Source: Martensiomyces pterosporus
Lineage: Eukaryota; Kickxellomycota; Kickxellomycetes; Kickxellales; Kickxellaceae
Reading direction: 5' to 3'
DNA: 30,354 nt
NCBI GenBank assembly: GCA_025201845.1
Contig: MU604089.1
Span: 1-30,354, forward strand
A program made the position numbers and the translations under genes. Positions 1-9,111 of this stretch are shown here, one piece after another; the stretch's first letter is position 1, and every line of letters starts with the position of its first letter. Below the pieces are notes generated by a model, which was given only the letters and a program-made list of their open reading frames with translations, was not told the origin of the DNA and did no database searches.

Positions 1-499
1 TGAAGAATCGCTTGTTGTCTGCTCTGTCTGTGGCGAAGCCAAAAGTACTAATCCGCTTGATTTTTGGCCATTCAGTTCAACCTCGCTTTGCATCACGGCG
101 GTCGGCGCAAACAAACGCACCAACGCAAACTGCGCGACTCCCTCACCGCAAACCGCACGCCCGTCGCAACGCAAATCCACGGGACACGTGCCGCAAACGA
201 ATCACACCACGTCACGCAAACCCTCTCACAACACGGCGCCAACTTTTTTGCAAAACACAACAGTCTGCATCTCGCAGGAGGCACTAACCGGACGTTGGCA
301 ATGGGTCGGTTTCGGTTCCACTGTCCTTTGGCTTTCTCTTCCTTCTCTGCTGTCTGGCTGCAGTGTTTCTTCTTCCGTCTGTTGCGTATATTTCCTGCTC
401 GCCCTTTCTTGTCCTCGCTTCTGCTTCTGCTCTCGCCCTGCTGCAGCACTTCTCTTTATAGGCACCAAGTCTGTTGGGGGCCATTATCCTCGCTGAAAG
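1..499. promoter_or_regulatory. Upstream region of the TMEM135-like gene
   Basis: No gene is supported here; the short open frames have no recognisable protein features. The region holds a CACGTG E-box at 185-190, the phased CGCAAAC array at 106-243, a long pyrimidine-rich stretch from about 330 to 450, and a TATA-like TTTATAG at 455-461, about 40 nt before the start codon at 500. The pyrimidine-rich stretch is typical of fungal core promoters. The neighbour to the left lies outside the window. Confidence 0.55.
106..243 (+). repeat. Phased array of CGCAAAC heptamers (about 22-23 bp period)
   Basis: Exact CGCAAAC begins at 106, 124, 147, 192 and 215. CGCAAAT begins at 170 and a one-mismatch copy, CGCCAAC, at 237. 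Successive spacings are 18, 23, 23, 22, 23 and 22 bp. The sequence between heptamers is not conserved beyond being rich in A and C. This could be a worn minisatellite or a set of regulator sites lying on one face of the helix. It sits about 260-390 bp upstream of the TMEM135-like start codon. Confidence 0.6.
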
Positions 500-2230
500 A
501 TGGTGGATATCGTGGACACGTCATTCCTGCTCAACTCATTCATAGAGGCACTTGCGCGAATCACCAGCTATGCGCTGACCGACAAGGAAAAGGAGTCGGT
601 GGTGCGTGGGTTCCGGCAGTTCCACCAGCAGCTTGAGCGCATCAGCAGCAGCGCAACGCTGCGCCAGCTGGCCATCGAGTCCAAAAAGCGCAAGGAGGAA
701 ACAGTCAAGTGCCACCACGAGGGCAAGACGTGCTCGCAGAACGCCATCCGCGGGTTCCTCAAGTCGTTCCTCGTCGGCTACGCGATCAAATACGGCCTGG
801 ACGTGGCTCCGCACCTCGTCACCCTCCGCCTATTCACCCGGCCCTCCCTTCTCCTGCGTGGATTCAGCCGCGATACCTTCAGCTTCGCCTCGTTCCTCTC
901 CGTGCTCATCGGCTCATACAAGGCCTTCCTCTGCCTCCTGCGCCACTACCGGGGCAGCACCGGCAACGACTACACCAATGCACTGGCGGCTGGGATGCTG
1001 TCGGGGCTTCTATCGGTGAAGCTGGACCGCAGCAGATCTCGGAGAGCGGCCATCACCCTGTATATGGTGTCCCGCGCGCTGCAGTACGGGTGCGTGTGGC
1101 TGTTCAACCGCTGGGTGGCCGAGGAGCAGAGGAAGGAGGATGTAATCAGGGGCAAGGCGCTCAAGCGCTCGTACTCGGCTGGCAACATGATTGCCATCAA
1201 GGATGGACGCAATCACATGAAGGGGCTGCAGATGACTGGTGCCGGGCCCACTGCCAGCGGCCAGGGAGTGAAGTGGAGCCCCGAGACTGTGGACAACAGC
1301 AAGGAGGCGAAGAAGGAGGCACGGCGCAGCGAGTTGGCGCGCAGAGTGATTGCCTGGATCCGGCACTACTCGCCCACTGCGCTCATGTCCGTGTCGTGCT
1401 GCATCATCGCACTCATGGCCATTTTCCAAACGGACGTCCTGCCACGAGGATACCTGAGCTTCTTGGCCAAGGCCAGCGGGTACGAGCGCTTTTACCCGAA
1501 GAAAGTCGGCAGCGCACTCAAGAGTATCAGCTACGGCGTGGCTCAGAGCTACAAGCCTGGAAACTACCTCCACGGCAAGATGCCGCTGGGCGTCAATAGC
1601 AAGGACCACTTTGCCGCGTTCCCACTCGCCAAAGACATCACGCCGCTGATGAGGGACGGGATGAAGCACGACTTTGTCACTTGCGGTATCCTTCATCCGC
1701 AGACGCCCAGCTGCACAAAGGGCGCCCTGTACATTATGTTCAACATCCTCCCGCTGGCCCTGCGCATCTACACGCCGCTCAACGCTGCGGTCCTGGTCCT
1801 CTTCAAGCGCGGCCGGCTGATGCAGGACCCCAAGGGCGTGCTGCTCAAGCTGGCAAAGTCGAGCATCAGAAGCTCGATATTCCTCTCCATACTCATCACC
1901 AGCATCATCAACGGATCGTGCACCATGCGCGCACTACTGGGACGCGAGACATACATCGGCTATGTCATCATGGGTCTGGTCGGTGGCCTGTCAGTGCTTA
2001 TTGAGGCCCCGTCGCGTCGGATTGAGCTGGCCATGTATTGCTTCCTCAGGGCGCTCGAGTCCGGCTGGGATGTGGGCGTCAAGTACGGCGTGTGGAGGAA
2101 TGTTAGGCATGGAGAAGTCGCCTTGTTCTCGGCTGCCATGGGGATCCTCATGTCTATCTACCAGAACGACCCGTCGACGTTCAACATCACATATCACTCC
2201 ATCCTGACTAGAGTTTTCGGCAAGAACTAG
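500..2230 (+). CDS. TMEM135-like multi-pass membrane protein
   Basis: The 576-residue protein resembles the TMEM135/PMP52 family of peroxisomal and mitochondrial membrane proteins, which carry a cysteine-rich N-terminal region and Tim17-like hydrophobic segments. In animals TMEM135 affects mitochondrial dynamics and peroxisomal lipid handling. Visible here are a soluble N-terminus (about 1-90) with a Cys/His patch around CHHEGKTCS, hydrophobic segments near 95-170, and a glycine-rich repeat-like stretch (NALAAGMLSGLLSV) near 155-170. A charged central loop follows, then the conserved-looking motif CGILHPQTPSCTKG near 394-407 and further membrane segments to the C-terminus. The start at 500 follows a pyrimidine-rich leader with a TATA-like element 40 nt upstream. 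The gene converges on the methyltransferase gene with only 35 bp between stop codons. Family assignment is fairly sure; organelle and role are inferred. Confidence 0.8.
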   Translation: MVDIVDTSFLLNSFIEALARITSYALTDKEKESVVRGFRQFHQQLERISSSATLRQLAIESKKRKEETVKCHHEGKTCSQNAIRGFLKSFLVGYAIKYGLDVAPHLVTLRLFTRPSLLLRGFSRDTFSFASFLSVLIGSYKAFLCLLRHYRGSTGNDYTNALAAGMLSGLLSVKLDRSRSRRAAITLYMVSRALQYGCVWLFNRWVAEEQRKEDVIRGKALKRSYSAGNMIAIKDGRNHMKGLQMTGAGPTASGQGVKWSPETVDNSKEAKKEARRSELARRVIAWIRHYSPTALMSVSCCIIALMAIFQTDVLPRGYLSFLAKASGYERFYPKKVGSALKSISYGVAQSYKPGNYLHGKMPLGVNSKDHFAAFPLAKDITPLMRDGMKHDFVTCGILHPQTPSCTKGALYIMFNILPLALRIYTPLNAAVLVLFKRGRLMQDPKGVLLKLAKSSIRSSIFLSILITSIINGSCTMRALLGRETYIGYVIMGLVGGLSVLIEAPSRRIELAMYCFLRALESGWDVGVKYGVWRNVRHGEVALFSAAMGILMSIYQNDPSTFNITYHSILTRVFGKN

Positions 2231-2237
2231 ATGTTGT

Positions 2238-2243
2238 TTTATT
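2238..2243 (-). terminator. Poly(A) signal for the METTL16-like gene
   Basis: The minus strand reads AATAAA here, 23 nt past the METTL16-like stop codon. Cleavage 10-30 nt further on would fall inside the last codons of the convergent TMEM135-like gene, so the two transcripts probably overlap at their 3' ends. Confidence 0.5.
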
Positions 2244-2265
2244 TGAACAAGTCGCGCTTGTGATA

Positions 2266-3612
2266 CTACTTTGCTGGGTCTGTCGGGAGCTTTCGCGACA
2301 TGTGGTTGTAGAGCGACTCGAGCAAGTTTTTATCTGCCTCGGTCTCTAGGTACATGTCGATTCTCGTGCTGTTTTCTGCTGCTGCTGTCGCTGCCCCTGC
2401 TTGTCCGATCGCAGCCTTGAACTGCAGAACAGGCGCAGAAACTTCGTCCGGCTGAGTGTCATTTTCGGGTAGCCCAAATTTGGCCTGGCGCCTTGCCCTG
2501 CGCGACCAGGTGTTTCTCGCTGCTGAACACACATGCCATACGGGTGGCTGCTCGCTGCTCGCGCCACTCCGCTTGACGCTAATGCCCAGATCCCGCATCG
2601 TTTGCTCGAGCCACTCCCTGGTGCCAGTGGGGCCCTTGGGTATATCCAGAACATAGTGCGTCTTTCCGACAAATGACCAGGCAATGACCCATCTTGTAGT
2701 CCTGCCCTGCAGCAGCTTGCCTTCCTTGGTTCTTGCCACGCCCATTGCGTTGAGTTCGGCCTTCAGCACCGCCAGCGTCGACTTTTTGCCTACCATGGTC
2801 GTGTACCACCGAACACGCTCTCTCAGCACCTTGCTCTCGGCCAAAAGGCCTTTGAGGAACCCTGCTTCGCCTCCCTCCGTGTAAAGCTCGTCGTTTTTGC
2901 CGCCAGTCTGCAAACTCGGTGCGCCTGCCTTCATATCTCCCAGGCGTTTGCGCTCCTCTTCGCTTTCGTAGAACGGCGGGTTGCACATGCAAAATGCCAC
3001 CGTCTCCTGCCCTGCGCCCTGTCCATCAGCCAGCGCAGGAAGCGGGAACTCTGGATCATCAAGGGGCAGTTTCGTCTCGCGATTCTTGTTCAGGTACACA
3101 CGGATCCTCGCATCTAACCCGTTGCTCTCCACGTTCTGCTTGGCAGCTTGTATGGAGCATTCGTTGATATCGGTCGCAACAAACCTACATTGCGGCATGA
3201 CTCTAACACCCAGGAGCGGGTAAACACACGAGGCGCCCGTGCCAATGTCGACTCCCCAAATAGGCGAGTGTGCAAACTCTGCTGTGATGTTTTCTGCGAT
3301 CCACTGGACATAGTTCAGCCTGTTGGGCACAGAGGGGCACAGGCTGTCGCTAGGCAAGTGCACCGTAAGACCAAAGAACGCTTTCAGCAGTGCACGGTTC
3401 AGAGATCGCACGGCAGCGGGGTCCCGAAAGTCAATCGTGCTGCGGGTTGGCGATTGCGCGATCAGGTACTTTGAAAGGTCGGGGCATTGCGATGCGAGCC
3501 GCTGGTAGTCGATGTGCTTGGGCAGCGCGTAGCTGGCTGTTTTCCTCCGCTTGCTGGGAGTTGCTGTCTGGTCCTGAGGTCTCTTGTTGGGGCTGCGCTT
3601 CTCCTTGTCCAT
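2266..3612 (-). CDS. METTL16-type RNA N6-adenosine methyltransferase
   Basis: The 448-residue protein matches METTL16 (bacterial relative RlmF). That family transfers a methyl group from S-adenosylmethionine to adenosine N6 in structured RNAs, notably U6 snRNA. A basic N-terminus (1-30) suggests nuclear location and RNA contact. The SAM-binding motif VDIGTGASCVYPLLG lies near 121-135, an acidic ATDIN follows at 146-150, and the catalytic tetrad NPPF is at 211-214 in the context CMCNPPFYES. The conserved GRTTRWVIAWSF block lies about 90-100 residues further on. All catalytic landmarks are intact. The C-terminal 100 residues are less conserved; whether they hold the RNA-binding module of vertebrate METTL16 cannot be judged by eye. 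The start at 3612 begins a lysine/arginine-rich segment, as expected. Confidence 0.9.
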   Translation of the reverse strand: MDKEKRSPNKRPQDQTATPSKRRKTASYALPKHIDYQRLASQCPDLSKYLIAQSPTRSTIDFRDPAAVRSLNRALLKAFFGLTVHLPSDSLCPSVPNRLNYVQWIAENITAEFAHSPIWGVDIGTGASCVYPLLGVRVMPQCRFVATDINECSIQAAKQNVESNGLDARIRVYLNKNRETKLPLDDPEFPLPALADGQGAGQETVAFCMCNPPFYESEEERKRLGDMKAGAPSLQTGGKNDELYTEGGEAGFLKGLLAESKVLRERVRWYTTMVGKKSTLAVLKAELNAMGVARTKEGKLLQGRTTRWVIAWSFVGKTHYVLDIPKGPTGTREWLEQTMRDLGISVKRSGASSEQPPVWHVCSAARNTWSRRARRQAKFGLPENDTQPDEVSAPVLQFKAAIGQAGAATAAAENSTRIDMYLETEADKNLLESLYNHMSRKLPTDPAK

Positions 3613-3762
3613 TCTGCTGCGGGCGCCAAGTGGTCGAAAAATGATGGTGGTAAGAAGCGCCGTTCTGCGAGGCTCGCCTCAGTATGGAGCAGCCAGGCAC
3701 CACAGTGCACATGGCTCGAAAATAATGGGCACTTTTGCTACTGTTCGCAGCTGCAAAGATTT

Positions 3763-3768
3763 TTTATT
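3763..3768 (-). terminator. Poly(A) signal for DBP9
   Basis: AATAAA on the minus strand, about 57 nt past the DBP9 stop codon, inside an A/T-rich island. The same short gap must also hold the promoter of the downstream METTL16-like gene, since both genes are transcribed leftward. Confidence 0.5.
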
Positions 3769-3824
3769 TTTTAAAAATGAAGAGGATGTGACGTAAAGCA
3801 AGGATCCGTGCGCCGCCATTCTGC

Positions 3825-5609
3825 TTACTTGCGGCGCTTCTTGCCGAGGCTCTTGAGCGGATCAGATTTCCTTCCCTTCCCTCCCTTCTTGTGTCCCCTC
3901 CGCCGCTTGTTATCCTTGTTAAACGGCACAAACCCAATGTCCGGCGTAGTAGCCACGCCGTCGGCATGGGCAACACCCGCGATCTTGGGGACCAGGTACT
4001 GGGGGATGTGCTTCATGTGCGGCTGTACCTGACTAGGATGCAGGGTCTTATCGTGGCGAAGGAACTGCAGATCGCGGGGCTTGTCCTCAAAATGGCTCTT
4101 CAGCTTCTCCGAGTTCAAGATTTCCTGCTTGATCTCCTTGATTCTCGCCTCGCGGATAGACGCCTTCGTCACAGCCCTGAGGGCGTCATTCGAGCGGTAC
4201 CTAAAGCCCTCCACCTGCTTCATATCGAACTTGTAGGGGAGGATCTCGCTGCCCTTCTTCTTCTGCTGCATGGCCACGCGCTCAAACACCTCCTCCTCCT
4301 CCTGGTAGTCGAGCGACTTGGACTTGGCGTCTTCCTTCGACACAAACGACAGACTCATGCCGCGGCGGCCGGCTCTTGCAGTTCTGCCCACGCGGTGGGT
4401 GTACGCCCGTGCAGAGGGCGGGAAGTCAAAGTTGATCACAGCCGCGACGCCCTTGAAGTCGATTCCACGCGAGACTCCGTACTCCTTGTCCTCGTTGCGC
4501 TTACGCTTCTTCGACACCTTTTTGGCGCTCTTCGCCTCCTCCTTCCCGTCGCTCCCCTCGTCACCCTCAGCAGCAGCAGAAGCATCCTTCTGCCCATCCT
4601 CCTCATCGTCGTCGTCCTTGGCATCTGCCTCGCCCATCTTGTCGCTCTCATCCGTCGCAATGATGTACTCATAAATCCCGCGATTAAACTCCTCCACAAT
4701 GTGGTACCGCGAGTTGAGCGGGAGCTCAGAGTTGAGGACGCACGCCTTGACCGAGAACTGCTCCAAGAACAGCTTCAGTCTGTAGCTCCTCTCAATATCA
4801 TTTACAAAGAGGATGCACTTCCCAGCAATCAGGCGGAGCTTCAGAATCACGTAAATGAGCAGGAACTTTTCCTCCTCCGTGCACCTCACCACATACTGCA
4901 TCAGGTTGTCGGCCTCCGTCTTGTCGTCCTCCAACTTCAGAATCGCTGGCTTCGACAAAATCAAGTCCTTCAGTCCCTCCACGCCCTTATTCAGTGTGGC
5001 CGACAGCATCATCGACTGGTAAATCTTTGGCAGGTGGGCCAAGATCCCGCGGATATCATCCTCGTATCCGAACGACAGGACCAGGTCGGCCTCGTCAATG
5101 ACAAGCGTTTCAAGGCTCTGCGACAGATCGATGTTCTTTGACACCAGGTGCTTGAGGATCTTCGCCGGAGTCGCCACCACGACATCCGGGGTCTCTGCCA
5201 GAAGGGGTGCCTGGATATGCAGAGGCGAGTTGTTTGCGATATTCAACGTCGAGACCTCCTTGCCGCAGAACTTTGTCAAGTCCCCGATGTATTTCGTCAC
5301 CTGTTCGGCCAGTTCGCGCGTGGGGACGAGGATCAGCGAGCGCGTCTTCTTCCTGTCGCTGCTGCTAATGGCCATGGCGTCCTTTGCTTCGAGGATCTTG
5401 TGCAGAACGGGCAGGCAGTAGGCGGCAGTCTTGCCCGACCCTGTCTTTGCGCGAGCCAGGATGTCCTTTCCGGCAAGCGCCAAGGGGACAGCCTTGGCTT
5501 GGACAAGGGTTGGGTGCACGAGCTCCATCTTGCCGAGCGCGCGGAGCAGGCGGTCGTCTAGGTCGAGCGACTGGAAGGTTGCCTTTACGTCCAGTAGTTT
5601 CTCGTCCAT
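3825..5609 (-). CDS. DBP9: DBP9/DDX56-type DEAD-box RNA helicase
   Basis: This 594-residue ATP-dependent RNA helicase belongs to the Dbp9/DDX56 group, nucleolar proteins needed for maturation of 27S pre-rRNA and 60S ribosomal subunits. Helicase motifs appear in order: Q-motif region with Q37, Walker A AKTGSGKT at 54-61, PTRELAEQ at 96-103, DEAD at 172-175 (in VIDEADLVLSFGYEDD), SAT at 203-205, and motif VI HRVGRTAR at 405-412. The phrase KEYGVSRGIDFKGV near 375-388 is characteristic of Dbp9. An acidic then lysine-rich insert (about 323-372) precedes it, as in yeast Dbp9. The C-terminus ends in a basic tail (about 560-594) suited to nucleolar targeting. It is divergent from the PPR-like gene across 382 bp. 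Assignment is secure. Confidence 0.95.
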   Translation of the reverse strand: MDEKLLDVKATFQSLDLDDRLLRALGKMELVHPTLVQAKAVPLALAGKDILARAKTGSGKTAAYCLPVLHKILEAKDAMAISSSDRKKTRSLILVPTRELAEQVTKYIGDLTKFCGKEVSTLNIANNSPLHIQAPLLAETPDVVVATPAKILKHLVSKNIDLSQSLETLVIDEADLVLSFGYEDDIRGILAHLPKIYQSMMLSATLNKGVEGLKDLILSKPAILKLEDDKTEADNLMQYVVRCTEEEKFLLIYVILKLRLIAGKCILFVNDIERSYRLKLFLEQFSVKACVLNSELPLNSRYHIVEEFNRGIYEYIIATDESDKMGEADAKDDDDEEDGQKDASAAAEGDEGSDGKEEAKSAKKVSKKRKRNEDKEYGVSRGIDFKGVAAVINFDFPPSARAYTHRVGRTARAGRRGMSLSFVSKEDAKSKSLDYQEEEEVFERVAMQQKKKGSEILPYKFDMKQVEGFRYRSNDALRAVTKASIREARIKEIKQEILNSEKLKSHFEDKPRDLQFLRHDKTLHPSQVQPHMKHIPQYLVPKIAGVAHADGVATTPDIGFVPFNKDNKRRRGHKKGGKGRKSDPLKSLGKKRRK

Positions 5610-5991
5610 ACTGCCTTGTGTATAAAAGAGAGAATAAGCAAATGTGGAGAAAGCAAATTGAACAAAGCAGGGCCGAATGGCGAAAACACGGCAGCAAAAG
5701 TGTAGCCGGGAATAGGCGAGAAAAAAAGTTTGGGCTGGTGATCAGGTTTCCGGCAAGGATTAGTGCGATGCTGATCAAGCTGATTGCGGAGAGCTTAGAA
5801 TCGCGAAAGGGGTCCAGCGCGGCAGGCATAAAAAGATAGTGCACGTTTGGAATTGTGGAAAATTCAGCACTCGCACTTGTATTTTTCGCATTCGGCCCTT
5901 CAATAGCTTTCTTCTGCTTTTCGGCGTCTGCTCTGTCTCCACCAAGCCATAGCCGATTCGCACTCGGCCACTACTTGCACATTCCACCGTC
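5610..5991. promoter_or_regulatory. Divergent promoter between DBP9 and the PPR-like gene
   Basis: A 382-bp gene-free stretch between two start codons. It holds TATAAAAG at 5621-5628, too close to the DBP9 start to serve that gene as a TATA box, and CATAAAAA at 5827-5834 about 160 nt upstream of the PPR-like start. No RNA gene or repeat is evident. Confidence 0.5.
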
Positions 5992-8900
5992 ATGTTGCCG
6001 CGAAGGCTGCTATGCCGGCACGCAGCCTCGCTGTCTTTGCAGTCCGCCAAGCAGCTACACGTATGCCAGGTATCGTCCATTCGCAGTAGTGACGGCTGCA
6101 GCTCGGCGCTGGCAGCAGCTGTGGAGGCAGCGGAGGGGCGAGATCAAAGGCAAGCACCGCGTTTAGATATCGCGGCCACCAGCACCCGTAAGACGGCGAG
6201 CTCAGGACGGCGGCGATTCTCGCTGAATAACAGCAGCAGGCCATCAGCCGATCTTAGCAGCATCGAGCAGCAGATATGGGGCTGTATACAGAGAGACAGC
6301 TTCCAACGAGCTATCGAGCTGTCAAAGGCGGCATACAAGCAGTGGCGTCAATCGGGCATCGCCATGTCCCCACTGACACAATTTGTTCTTGCAAAACGGC
6401 AGTTTGGAAGTGAATGCCTGTATGCTGGCATATACGCATCCTTGCACCTCGACAAAGAGGTAGGCTCACATCAAAAACGGCAGGACGGCGGGTTCGAGAT
6501 CACAGAGCACACGGACCTGTTCGCTGCATTGCTTGCTGAGCAGGACGCAGCACTTATCGACATGTACTTTGGGCTTGACCGCAAGCGAAGGGAGATCATG
6601 GACACCGTGCTCGCTACGAGCACGCTGATGTTGCATATGCAGAGGGGCAGGCACTGGCAAGCGCAGCTGACTCGCAGCAGCATACCCAAGAGCGCTAGGC
6701 GCATCGTAGGTCAACTGCTCGCACAAAACACCAATCGTAATCACCTAGCAGAGATTCCTGGCGACTTTGCCAAGCACGTACAGGCCGCGATCATGCTACG
6801 CAGACCCACCCGTGACTTCACAGACGTCGATTCAGCAGGCGCAATTGTAGCTGAGGTGCTTCGGTCGGGCGTTGTACCGGACGTGCAGGTATTAGAGACG
6901 CTGGCTACAACTTGCATTCGATGCAGCAGCGCATTGCCAGCTCTATGTATATACGCGTCGAAGCGACAGCCGCTGGGACAACCGCAGTACGCACTGGTCA
7001 GCCTAGTGGCACTGCGGTCCAGCATGGCAAAGCACCGTCCTCGGATTCACTACGACGTCCTGGGGACATTCGTGCGCAACAGAGACTTGGACAGCGCACT
7101 CAGTGTGGCAGTTGGGCAGGCCGACCGCGAGATGTTCCACGTCCTATTGTCCGTGTGGACATCGCACCATGTTGGCGACTGGAAGGGCGCTGTGCGGATA
7201 GTCAAGACGATGCTGAGCACACTAGATTGCCCAATATGCCATTCAACCCACCACCTGGCAATCAAATCCATGACCACAGCAATCAAGCATGCACAGAGTG
7301 GCGACGACGCCAGCACCATCCTCCAGAGAACTCTAGCATTGCACTGGATGCTTGCGCCTCGGTTAGACACGCCCTCTATCGCGGCCATCCACCGGCTCCT
7401 AACACTGCTCGTCAACCATGGCAGAGTGTCCGATGCCTTTCATGTGTACCGCGATGCCGAAGTGCGCGACGAATGGACCGGGCCCAAGAAATTTGTCGCG
7501 AACGAGGCCATATACGCCATTCTGGCGGACGGGTTGGCGCGCATGGAGGATCTCCGATCGATCACACATCTCACTGGCGTCGCGACGAGGAGTGGAATTG
7601 CCATGTCGCTCAGCTTCTACACGGCGGTCATCTGCGGCCTAACCAAGCCGCAGCAGGTGGCGCGCAGTGCCAATGGCAGGGGTGCAAAGCTAGTGCCTCT
7701 GTCCAATAGGGAGCACCCGGGTCCGGCGTACTTGAAGCGGACGCAGGTTGCTGAGTCGATGTTTGATGCCATGTGCCAGTACAAGATCACTCGCCCAACG
7801 AAGGTCTACCATGCTCTTATGTATGCCTGGGCTCTGCTCGGCCAGCCCAAGAAAGCGCAAAGCTACTTTGACCGGCTGGGCGACGAGCAGACGCAGGACC
7901 CCTCGGCAAAGGCGGCGGTAAACGAGGTGTCGTGGGGAATTCTGATGTATGCATATGCCAGAGCACGCAACATCCAGGGATCGCTGCGCGTACTGGGCCG
8001 TGCAAGCGAATGGCTGAGCAGCCAGAACCCACCAATTGGTGCCAAGCACCCATCGCGGCAGAGAGGTGCAGCACATGATGGCCGCCGCTCGAGCTATCTG
8101 GTCAATATGGCCATGGACTGCCATCTGGAGAACGGAGACCCCCGGTCAGCACTCACGCTGCTCGACGAGAGCATTGCCCGCTACTCTGCCGAGCAGAAGC
8201 TACAGGACCAACCCAAAACGCGCGAATTGGCGGCCACTGCCGCTGACCCCGTAACCTTGAATCTGATCATCCGCGCGCTCCTCAGCGACAACCAGCTGCC
8301 ACGAGCTATCGGCGTCTACGAAAGCATCCATGCGCAGTACAATATGCCCGAAACGGCAGCTGGGCTCTCGCTGTTCCTCCGCTACTGCTTGCGGCACAGC
8401 GACGTGGCCGGGTCATTCGAGCTGGTTGGGCGGATCATGAAGACAGGGGGCATGCTGACTGACCGCCAATGGCTTGAGTTCATGCGTCTATGTGCACAGG
8501 AATGCAGCGCCGACGTAGTCATATACCTGTATGAGCAGCTCTGCACATTAAGTGGCGTGGACGGCAAAACGCAGATCCCCAGCTTGGTGAAGAAGTACCC
8601 GGATGTGGCGAGGTGGGTCTGCGGGGCACTCAAGGAGCATAGGAGGGACGAGGACGCGGATGCAATCCACAATGCGCTAGCCGCAAACTCAGCTCCAAGG
8701 GCACTGCTGCCAAAAGCAGCATCCCCCGTTTCGACAAGGGCTCAGTGCGTGGCACTGTATCGCAGCCTGCTACGCGAGATCCATGTGTTCCCGGTGCCTG
8801 CGATGCGGGATAAGCTGGTGTACAATGCACGCTTTGTGTTTGAGCTGTATCGACATGTGGATCCCTCCGACCCGAAGATCCCGACGCTTATCGGCGAGGG

Positions 8901-9003
8901 CAAGAGCCAGGTCCAGTGGCTTCGAGGATGGCGCAGGGATCCCAACACTGTCCGGCGACTGGTGGGCTCAGAGCCACCTGGCTGGCCCAAAGCAGTCGCC
9001 TAG
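5992..9003 (+). CDS. Mitochondrial pentatricopeptide-repeat-like protein
   Basis: A 1003-residue alpha-helical protein with an N-terminus rich in Arg, Ser and Leu and lacking acidic residues over the first 35 positions (MLPRRLLCRHAASLSLQ), which looks like a mitochondrial presequence. PPR-type helical pairs are visible in the C-terminal half: VYHALMYAWALLGQPKKA near 605, VSWGILMYAYARARNIQGS near 645, a further pair near 700-730, and NLIIRALLSDNQLPRAIGV near 753. Such proteins bind single-stranded organellar RNA and act in mitochondrial RNA stability, processing or translation. I cannot assign it to a named member such as Pet309 or Aep3. The first 500 residues have weaker repeats. Two overlapping AATAAA signals follow the stop codon. 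The repeat class is probable; the RNA target is unknown. Confidence 0.75.
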   Translation: MLPRRLLCRHAASLSLQSAKQLHVCQVSSIRSSDGCSSALAAAVEAAEGRDQRQAPRLDIAATSTRKTASSGRRRFSLNNSSRPSADLSSIEQQIWGCIQRDSFQRAIELSKAAYKQWRQSGIAMSPLTQFVLAKRQFGSECLYAGIYASLHLDKEVGSHQKRQDGGFEITEHTDLFAALLAEQDAALIDMYFGLDRKRREIMDTVLATSTLMLHMQRGRHWQAQLTRSSIPKSARRIVGQLLAQNTNRNHLAEIPGDFAKHVQAAIMLRRPTRDFTDVDSAGAIVAEVLRSGVVPDVQVLETLATTCIRCSSALPALCIYASKRQPLGQPQYALVSLVALRSSMAKHRPRIHYDVLGTFVRNRDLDSALSVAVGQADREMFHVLLSVWTSHHVGDWKGAVRIVKTMLSTLDCPICHSTHHLAIKSMTTAIKHAQSGDDASTILQRTLALHWMLAPRLDTPSIAAIHRLLTLLVNHGRVSDAFHVYRDAEVRDEWTGPKKFVANEAIYAILADGLARMEDLRSITHLTGVATRSGIAMSLSFYTAVICGLTKPQQVARSANGRGAKLVPLSNREHPGPAYLKRTQVAESMFDAMCQYKITRPTKVYHALMYAWALLGQPKKAQSYFDRLGDEQTQDPSAKAAVNEVSWGILMYAYARARNIQGSLRVLGRASEWLSSQNPPIGAKHPSRQRGAAHDGRRSSYLVNMAMDCHLENGDPRSALTLLDESIARYSAEQKLQDQPKTRELAATAADPVTLNLIIRALLSDNQLPRAIGVYESIHAQYNMPETAAGLSLFLRYCLRHSDVAGSFELVGRIMKTGGMLTDRQWLEFMRLCAQECSADVVIYLYEQLCTLSGVDGKTQIPSLVKKYPDVARWVCGALKEHRRDEDADAIHNALAANSAPRALLPKAASPVSTRAQCVALYRSLLREIHVFPVPAMRDKLVYNARFVFELYRHVDPSDPKIPTLIGEGKSQVQWLRGWRRDPNTVRRLVGSEPPGWPKAVA

Positions 9004-9017
9004 GCTCTAGCGCGTGT

Positions 9018-9027
9018 AATAAATAAA
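9018..9027 (+). terminator. Two overlapping poly(A) signals of the PPR-like gene
   Basis: AATAAATAAA gives AATAAA at 9018-9023 and 9022-9027, about 15 nt after the stop codon. The ARP8 stop lies about 85 bp further on in the opposite direction. Confidence 0.6.
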
Positions 9028-9111
9028 CAAGATATTTGATACATTGAATGGCTGAAAGGCTAAAGGCATGATGGCTAATTGTTACCAAAAAAAAGTCACA
9101 TTCAGGCTGCC

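Noticed and set aside
4480..4640. Acidic/basic insert in DBP9 as a novel feature
   Set aside because: A similar charged insert before the KEYGVSRG block exists in yeast Dbp9, so it is a normal family trait.
3891..5141. 416-codon plus-strand frame opposite DBP9
   Set aside because: It lies wholly opposite helicase motifs and has a Leu/His/Arg-rich composition typical of antisense frames.
6489..6500. tRNA B-box-like GGTTCGAGATC
   Set aside because: It is inside the PPR-like coding sequence in frame, with no matching acceptor stem or A-box around it.
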